A stretch of DNA of 41,506 nucleotides from a virus. Positions 37,884-41,506 of the stretch are shown here, piece after piece. Position 1 is the stretch's first letter. Each line of letters starts with the position of its first letter. The notes below the pieces were generated by a model. The model worked only from the letters and a program-made list of their open reading frames with translations, did not search any database and was not told the DNA's origin. The stretch spans positions 1 to 41,506 of the IMG/VR virus record IMGVR_UViG_3300046529_001166. One strand, 5' to 3'. A program made the translations under genes and the position numbers.

Positions 37884-38521
37884 CGGTGCCCCTTCTTCGG
37901 CGCGTGGCGCTCGTGGTACTGGCGATGGAAGACGCCGTCGATCTTGGCGCCGGTCTTCGGCCCTATCTCGCCGTCGACGTGGAGATGGTAGGAGCGCTGG
38001 AACTCGCGCACCGCGCGCTCGACGCGCGAGCCGAAGCGCCCGGGCGCCCGCGCCAGGTAGGCGCCGCCGTCGGCGTGGTGGATGAAGGCGAGCCGGCGCG
38101 TGTAGTGCTTGACGCGGTGGCCCTTCGAGCCGCGCTTCAGGGTCTCGAAGCTCGGGAAGCTGACACCGCCGACGAAGTTCACGTGCCACCACTCGCTGAA
38201 GGCTTCGGTCTTCGCCCATCCATAGGTCGCGCCGTGCTCGTCTATCCACGAGCGCATCCACGGTTCCTTCAGGTCGACGCAGACGCCCTCGCCATGAAGC
38301 GAGGTGCCGACTTCGGCGGCGAGCGGACCGCCGGCCTTGTAGGCGGCCCACGTCTTTTCCTGGCCGGCGATGTCGCGATAGCTGCCCTCGGGCCCCTCGG
38401 GTCGCAGGCCGGCATCTGCGGGCCCACCGTGAGCGTTCCACCCCGCCGCGGCCGAGACGGAGAGCTCGCCGCCCGGTATCGCGGCGAGTTCGGAAGGCTT
38501 CAGCTTGCCGTTCTCTGACAC
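37880..38521 (-). CDS. M15 (VanY-type) peptidase endolysin with peptidoglycan-binding domain
   Basis: A 213-residue protein from GTG 38521. SLHGEGVCVDL (His76, Asp83) and FSEWWHVNF (Glu110, His113) are the zinc ligands and base of an M15 D,D-carboxypeptidase/L-Ala-D-Glu peptidase. The C-terminus has a PG_binding_1 repeat (LKRGSKGHRVKHYTRRL, VEREF-type helix, VDGEIGPKTG). It would cut the stem peptide while the neighbouring lysozyme cuts the glycan. The ribosome site is weak; an ATG at 38599 would overlap the collagen-like gene and add a basic stretch, which I judge less likely. Confidence 0.87.
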   Translation of the reverse strand: MSENGKLKPSELAAIPGGELSVSAAAGWNAHGGPADAGLRPEGPEGSYRDIAGQEKTWAAYKAGGPLAAEVGTSLHGEGVCVDLKEPWMRSWIDEHGATYGWAKTEAFSEWWHVNFVGGVSFPSFETLKRGSKGHRVKHYTRRLAFIHHADGGAYLARAPGRFGSRVERAVREFQRSYHLHVDGEIGPKTGAKIDGVFHRQYHERHAPKKGHR

Positions 38522-38553
38522 CGCGAGAAGCCTAGCGCGCCCTCTCGGACGCT

Positions 38554-39165
38554 CTAGGCGGGTGTGCAGGTGAAGACGCCCGGCGAGGCTTCGACGCACG
38601 TGAGCGTCCCTGGCGGCGTCCCTGGCGGCCCTTCTGGCCCCGGCGGTCCCGGTGGACCTTCGGGACCGCGTTCGCCGGGCGGTCCCGGCGCCCCTTCCGG
38701 TCCTGGCGGCCCTTCGGGACCGCGGTCACCCTTTTCGCCCTCGGGCCCGGCACTCCCCACGCTTCCTTCCGGCCCGGCAGGGCCGGGTGAGCCGGGTGAG
38801 CCGGGAGCTCCGGTCTCTCCTGCCGGACCTGGCGGCCCGATCAGACCGGCCTTACCTTCCGGTCCAATCAGACCGGCGAGGCCGCGTTCTCCCATCGGAC
38901 CGAGGCCGCCCGGGGCGCCGGGGAATCCGCGTTCGCCGCGCAGGTAGCCGGCGATGCGTTTGGTCTGATGGTGCGCTCGTTTCGCTTCAACGTGCGCCTT
39001 GTTCGCCGTGCTCTGAGCCTGCTCGGTTGCCTGTTCCCGTTCGGTCGTCTTGCCGCGCAGCATCAGGGCGAGCACGACCGCCCCGATGAGCACTAGAGCG
39101 GCGGCGAACATGAGCCGCAGCATGTCGCGACGGAAGAGCGGTTGGTCACGGCGGCGTTCGCTCAT
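38554..39165 (-). CDS. Membrane-anchored collagen-like protein
   Basis: A 203-residue protein: a basic start, one transmembrane helix (residues about 18-36, [19 protein letters not shown]), a coiled coil (about 42-75), then about 37 Gly-X-Y triplets (residues 80-188; e.g. [20 protein letters not shown]) and a short end with two Cys. Triplets are Pro/Glu/Lys-rich, so a trimeric triple helix outside the membrane is plausible. Phage collagen repeats are usually in tail fibres, without a TM anchor. Here the gene lies in the lysis cassette, coupled by ATGA to a coiled-coil/TM protein, so a spanin-like or envelope-bridging role is possible. Confidence 0.85.
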   Translation of the reverse strand: MSERRRDQPLFRRDMLRLMFAAALVLIGAVVLALMLRGKTTEREQATEQAQSTANKAHVEAKRAHHQTKRIAGYLRGERGFPGAPGGLGPMGERGLAGLIGPEGKAGLIGPPGPAGETGAPGSPGSPGPAGPEGSVGSAGPEGEKGDRGPEGPPGPEGAPGPPGERGPEGPPGPPGPEGPPGTPPGTLTCVEASPGVFTCTPA

Positions 39166-39407
39166 CCGCCGAGTGCCTTTGTTGCGAAGGCCAGGATGAG
39201 GGTGACGATACCGCCCCCGACGACCGAGCCGATGGCCGCCGCGAGGCCGATTTTCGTCGTCACTCGTGTCATTTCTCGGTCGAGTTCGTCTTGCCGGTCA
39301 TCGATTTCCTTGATCCGGGCGTCGCCTCGTTCGAGGCGTTTGTCGGTGCCCTCAATCCATTTGTCGACGCCGCCGCGCCATCGCTCGAGTCCGGCACCGG
39401 CCTCCAT
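39162..39407 (-). CDS. Coiled-coil protein with C-terminal membrane helix
   Basis: An 81-residue protein: helix with heptads ([38 protein letters not shown]), then one transmembrane helix ([20 protein letters not shown]). This resembles XhlA-like holin partners, which are also short coiled-coil/TM proteins in lysis cassettes. Ribosome site is weak. It starts the lysis cassette downstream of the tail hub gene. Confidence 0.75.
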   Translation of the reverse strand: MEAGAGLERWRGGVDKWIEGTDKRLERGDARIKEIDDRQDELDREMTRVTTKIGLAAAIGSVVGGGIVTLILAFATKALGG

Positions 39408-39429
39408 CTCGCGAATCCTACGGGCACCG

Positions 39430-41112
39430 TCAGCCGGTCACGCCGACGAGGACAACGCCCATCCTCTCCATCAGCGCATCGATCTTGTGCGGGGTCGCAT
39501 CCATCGAAGCGGAGCAGGTCCGCGAGTCGTGGTCATAGGTGGTCTCGATGATGCCGCGCTCGATGTTGTCGCCGTCGGTGACGATGGCCGAATCGCCGGC
39601 GCGCATACACCACGCCGGATAGAGGGCGCCGGTCGCGTCGTCTTCGACCAGGCCGGTAACGACGACCGAGCCGCGCGACCTCGCGCTAAGGAGTTTGTCA
39701 GCGAGCCACGCGGCCGCGACCTGAATCGCTCCGATGACCGTGGTGACGAAGCCGAGCTTGAGTTCTGCCCACTTGCGCGGGATGCCGGCCAGGTTGACCG
39801 GGTTCGTGGCGCTCGTGTCTTCGAGCGCCGGGGAGGTCGCGTAGGCCGTCGGGCAGCCGGTCGGCCCGATGACGCGGGTCACACCGCTCGGGTCGGTGAA
39901 GGTGCAGACCACGCCGTTATAGGCATCCTCGGCTTGCGGGCCGAGGAGGTCGACACCGTGAGCTTTACTTCGACGGATGCGCCACCGTTTGCGGTATTCG
40001 GTGGCCGGGCGCCAGAAGAAGGTTTTGTCCTCATAGACGCCCCATGAGCGGTAGTGGAAGGCGTTCGTGGCGAGAATCGCGTCCGATCCCTTTACGCCTT
40101 CCTTGAAGACGAGGTGTGGGATCGCGAAGGTCGACGGCTGAATGGTGCCGCCCGCGCCGGTGGTGAATTGCAGGTCGGACGCCGCGCGCCCCACGATGTC
40201 GGCGATCACGTCGCTGCCGAGCACCCCGACGTTCGGCCACGCGCCGGCAAGAGTCAGGCCGTGGCGCCCCATTACCTTCGGGATCTCGAACATCGTCTTA
40301 GCGTTGTAGGCCGGATTCGCCGCCCCGGCGTTGGTGAAAGCGACGATCAGCGAGGCGTATTTGCGGCCGGCGGCGGTGGCGGCGAGTTCTTTCTGAGTCT
40401 GAAGCGGGTTGTTTTTGTAGTTGGCCGAGATATCGAATGTGCCGGCCGCGAAGTTCGTGTCGCTGAAGTTGGCGAGCAGCGCTTGGGTCTGCCAGGTTTC
40501 GGCTTCGACCAGGCCGCGGAAGTTGTAGAGCAGCCGGCCGATGTCCACCCCGCCGCCGTAGTACCACGCTTCATTCCCGGAAATGCCATTGGGCAGATTG
40601 GTAAAGATCCACGCGATGCCGGGCAGGTTTCCGCTCGTGTCCTGGTAGGTGGCCTGCGGATCGGGTTGAACGTGCCACGCCCCCGGCGCTTGCAATTCGC
40701 TGATTCGTTGCAGGCTCGGCGGCCCCCATCCGCTCAGGTCCGAGTCAAGATAAATCTCCGCGAAGCTCGGGTCATCATCGAGCCTTGCCACGTGCCCGAC
40801 CGCGCCGGGCACTTCGTCTTCATCGGCCGCGGCATGATGCGGCGTTTCGTGAAGGCGGCCCTCCCATGCCGTCCGTTCGCCTTCGCCATAGATGCGGATT
40901 GGTCGCAGAATCTCGGTGTCGGGATAGGACTCGGCGATTGCTCGGGCGAGCGACATCGTCGCGTCCTTGAAACCGCCCGGATCCGAGGTCGAGAAACCGA
41001 GTCCCTTCGGGATATCGGCGACGGCTTCCTCATCGGCGCCGAGCCGGCCGCCGACGCTGCCGTCTGCGTTGAGCAACGAGACCGCGAGCTCCGTTGAGGG
41101 CTCGCCGATCAT
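39430..41112 (-). CDS. Minor tail / tail-hub-like protein
   Basis: A 560-residue protein from ATG 41112 (ATGA overlap with the CBM-type tail protein). Order (tape measure, distal tail, this gene, lysis) fits the tail-associated hub. Visible regions: an N-terminal beta part (RPIRIYGEGERTAWEGRLHE) as in siphovirus baseplate hub domains, a long middle (PGIAWIFTNLPNGISGNEAW, LVEAETWQTQALLANFSDTN), and a C-terminal part with VVVTGLVEDDATGALYPAWC and a final ERGIIETTYDHDSRTCSAS. No peptidase motif is evident. It probably forms the tail tip ring. Confidence 0.8.
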   Translation of the reverse strand: MIGEPSTELAVSLLNADGSVGGRLGADEEAVADIPKGLGFSTSDPGGFKDATMSLARAIAESYPDTEILRPIRIYGEGERTAWEGRLHETPHHAAADEDEVPGAVGHVARLDDDPSFAEIYLDSDLSGWGPPSLQRISELQAPGAWHVQPDPQATYQDTSGNLPGIAWIFTNLPNGISGNEAWYYGGGVDIGRLLYNFRGLVEAETWQTQALLANFSDTNFAAGTFDISANYKNNPLQTQKELAATAAGRKYASLIVAFTNAGAANPAYNAKTMFEIPKVMGRHGLTLAGAWPNVGVLGSDVIADIVGRAASDLQFTTGAGGTIQPSTFAIPHLVFKEGVKGSDAILATNAFHYRSWGVYEDKTFFWRPATEYRKRWRIRRSKAHGVDLLGPQAEDAYNGVVCTFTDPSGVTRVIGPTGCPTAYATSPALEDTSATNPVNLAGIPRKWAELKLGFVTTVIGAIQVAAAWLADKLLSARSRGSVVVTGLVEDDATGALYPAWCMRAGDSAIVTDGDNIERGIIETTYDHDSRTCSASMDATPHKIDALMERMGVVLVGVTG

Positions 41113-41506
41113 GTGGGCGGTGCGATCAGGTAGCGCGGCTGCACGAAGAGTTTTGCCGCGATGTCGTCAATACCGGCATCGTTGCGCGGATCGCGCGAGT
41201 CCTTGACCAGGATGCGGGTGATGCCCTTCTCCGGTCCGGCCGGCGGGATTGTGCAGTATTGCCCCTGGTAGGAAGGCGTGCCCCATGTGACACCGGCCGA
41301 ATCCTGTCGGCGGATCTGATCGCTGCGCACCTCAAGTTGGCGACTTGCGAAGATCGCCGCGTTCGACGCGGGTGCCCATGCTTCGAGATGGTCGAAGGTT
41401 CGGGTCGCCGGCGCCGCCGCGGCAGTCCATTCGTCATAGACGCCGACCTTGCCGGTTTTCAGGGTGCCCGCTTCGTTGAAGTCGGTGTCCTGACCCGCGA
41501 CGGTGA
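41109..41506 (-). CDS. Minor tail protein with CBM-like insertion (C-terminal part)
   Basis: This is the continuation, through the terminal repeat, of the gene that starts at 2372. The frame matches because the unit length is a multiple of three. Beyond the repeat the new sequence (SNAAIFASRQLEVRSDQIRR, then VTWGTPSYQGQYCTIPPAGP, KGITRILVKDSRDPRNDAGI) ends in TGA at 41109-41111, overlapping the hub gene ATG. Residue differences within the repeat are limited to Gln (left copy) versus His (right copy) in FD(Q/H)LEAWA. Confidence 0.88.
   Translation of the reverse strand, partial: TVAGQDTDFNEAGTLKTGKVGVYDEWTAAAAPATRTFDHLEAWAPASNAAIFASRQLEVRSDQIRRQDSAGVTWGTPSYQGQYCTIPPAGPEKGITRILVKDSRDPRNDAGIDDIAAKLFVQPRYLIAPPT
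41374..41506. repeat. Terminal direct repeat, right copy
   Basis: Right copy of the 133-bp repeat described at 1..133; the mismatch is at 41388. It marks the circular join and is not thought to be a physical cohesive or terminally redundant end. Confidence 0.93.

Noticed and set aside
1-41506. tRNA genes, integrase, immunity repressor, polymerase, helicase or primase
   Set aside because: I looked for cloverleaf ends, recombinase catalytic motifs, Walker motifs other than TerL, and polymerase motifs, and found none. Distant homologues among the hypotheticals cannot be excluded by eye.

Overview
The window is a tailed-phage genome (siphovirus plan, HK97-type head, long tape measure) of high G+C content. 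The first 133 bases recur at the right end (1..133 = 41374..41506, one mismatch), and a tail gene reads in frame across that join, so this is a circularly permuted or circular molecule with a 41,373-bp unit. GTG/TTG starts, compact ATGA/TGATG overlaps, -10 boxes of the form TAnnnT, TTGTCCACA/TTATCCACA DnaA boxes and CBM-containing minor tail proteins suggest an actinobacterial host. The host genus cannot be read from the sequence. I see no integrase, repressor, DNA polymerase, primase, helicase or tRNA.

Layout. A rightward early arm (about 29,964-37,219) carries a C5 DNA methyltransferase, a secreted metzincin-like protease, an ArsR-like regulator, a pair of recombination-type proteins (coiled-coil accessory plus zinc-binding partner), a GroES-like protein and many small unknowns. 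Everything else except one segment is leftward: small and large terminase (29,909-27,904), a 10-kb block of small genes (27,907-17,429), a WbqC-like protein, portal fused to MuF, a head decoration protein, prohead protease, capsid, head-tail joining proteins, tail tube, tail chaperones, tape measure, minor tail proteins (through the join at 1/41,373) and a lysis cassette (39,407-37,216: coiled-coil/TM protein, membrane-anchored collagen-like protein, M15 endolysin, GH24 lysozyme, holin). The two arms meet tail to tail at 37,216-37,219, where a CTAG gives both stop codons.

The 10-kb small-gene block is divided into transcription units. Most are headed by a start-associated sequence (about CACCACGACGAAGGAG) just before the start codon, often with a TACCCT/TAGGGT -10 box placed so that the transcript would begin at or close to that element; several end in GC-rich hairpins. 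The same composite heads early-arm genes, while the structural genes use ordinary Shine-Dalgarno sites. The block therefore looks like early-type DNA set inside the late arm.

The most notable region is 18,300-19,950. It has a cluster of six DnaA-box-like sites, including an inverted pair of perfect TTATCCACA boxes, in a 257-bp intergenic region, and 1.4 kb away a 16-bp palindrome matching the core of the ParB site parS. With no replication genes visible, this looks like a phage origin that borrows host DnaA and perhaps host ParB. Between the two lies about 773 bp (18,570-19,342) that appears inverted: it cuts a DUF2303 gene and its usual small partner, and turning it over restores both genes on the minus strand to within one base.
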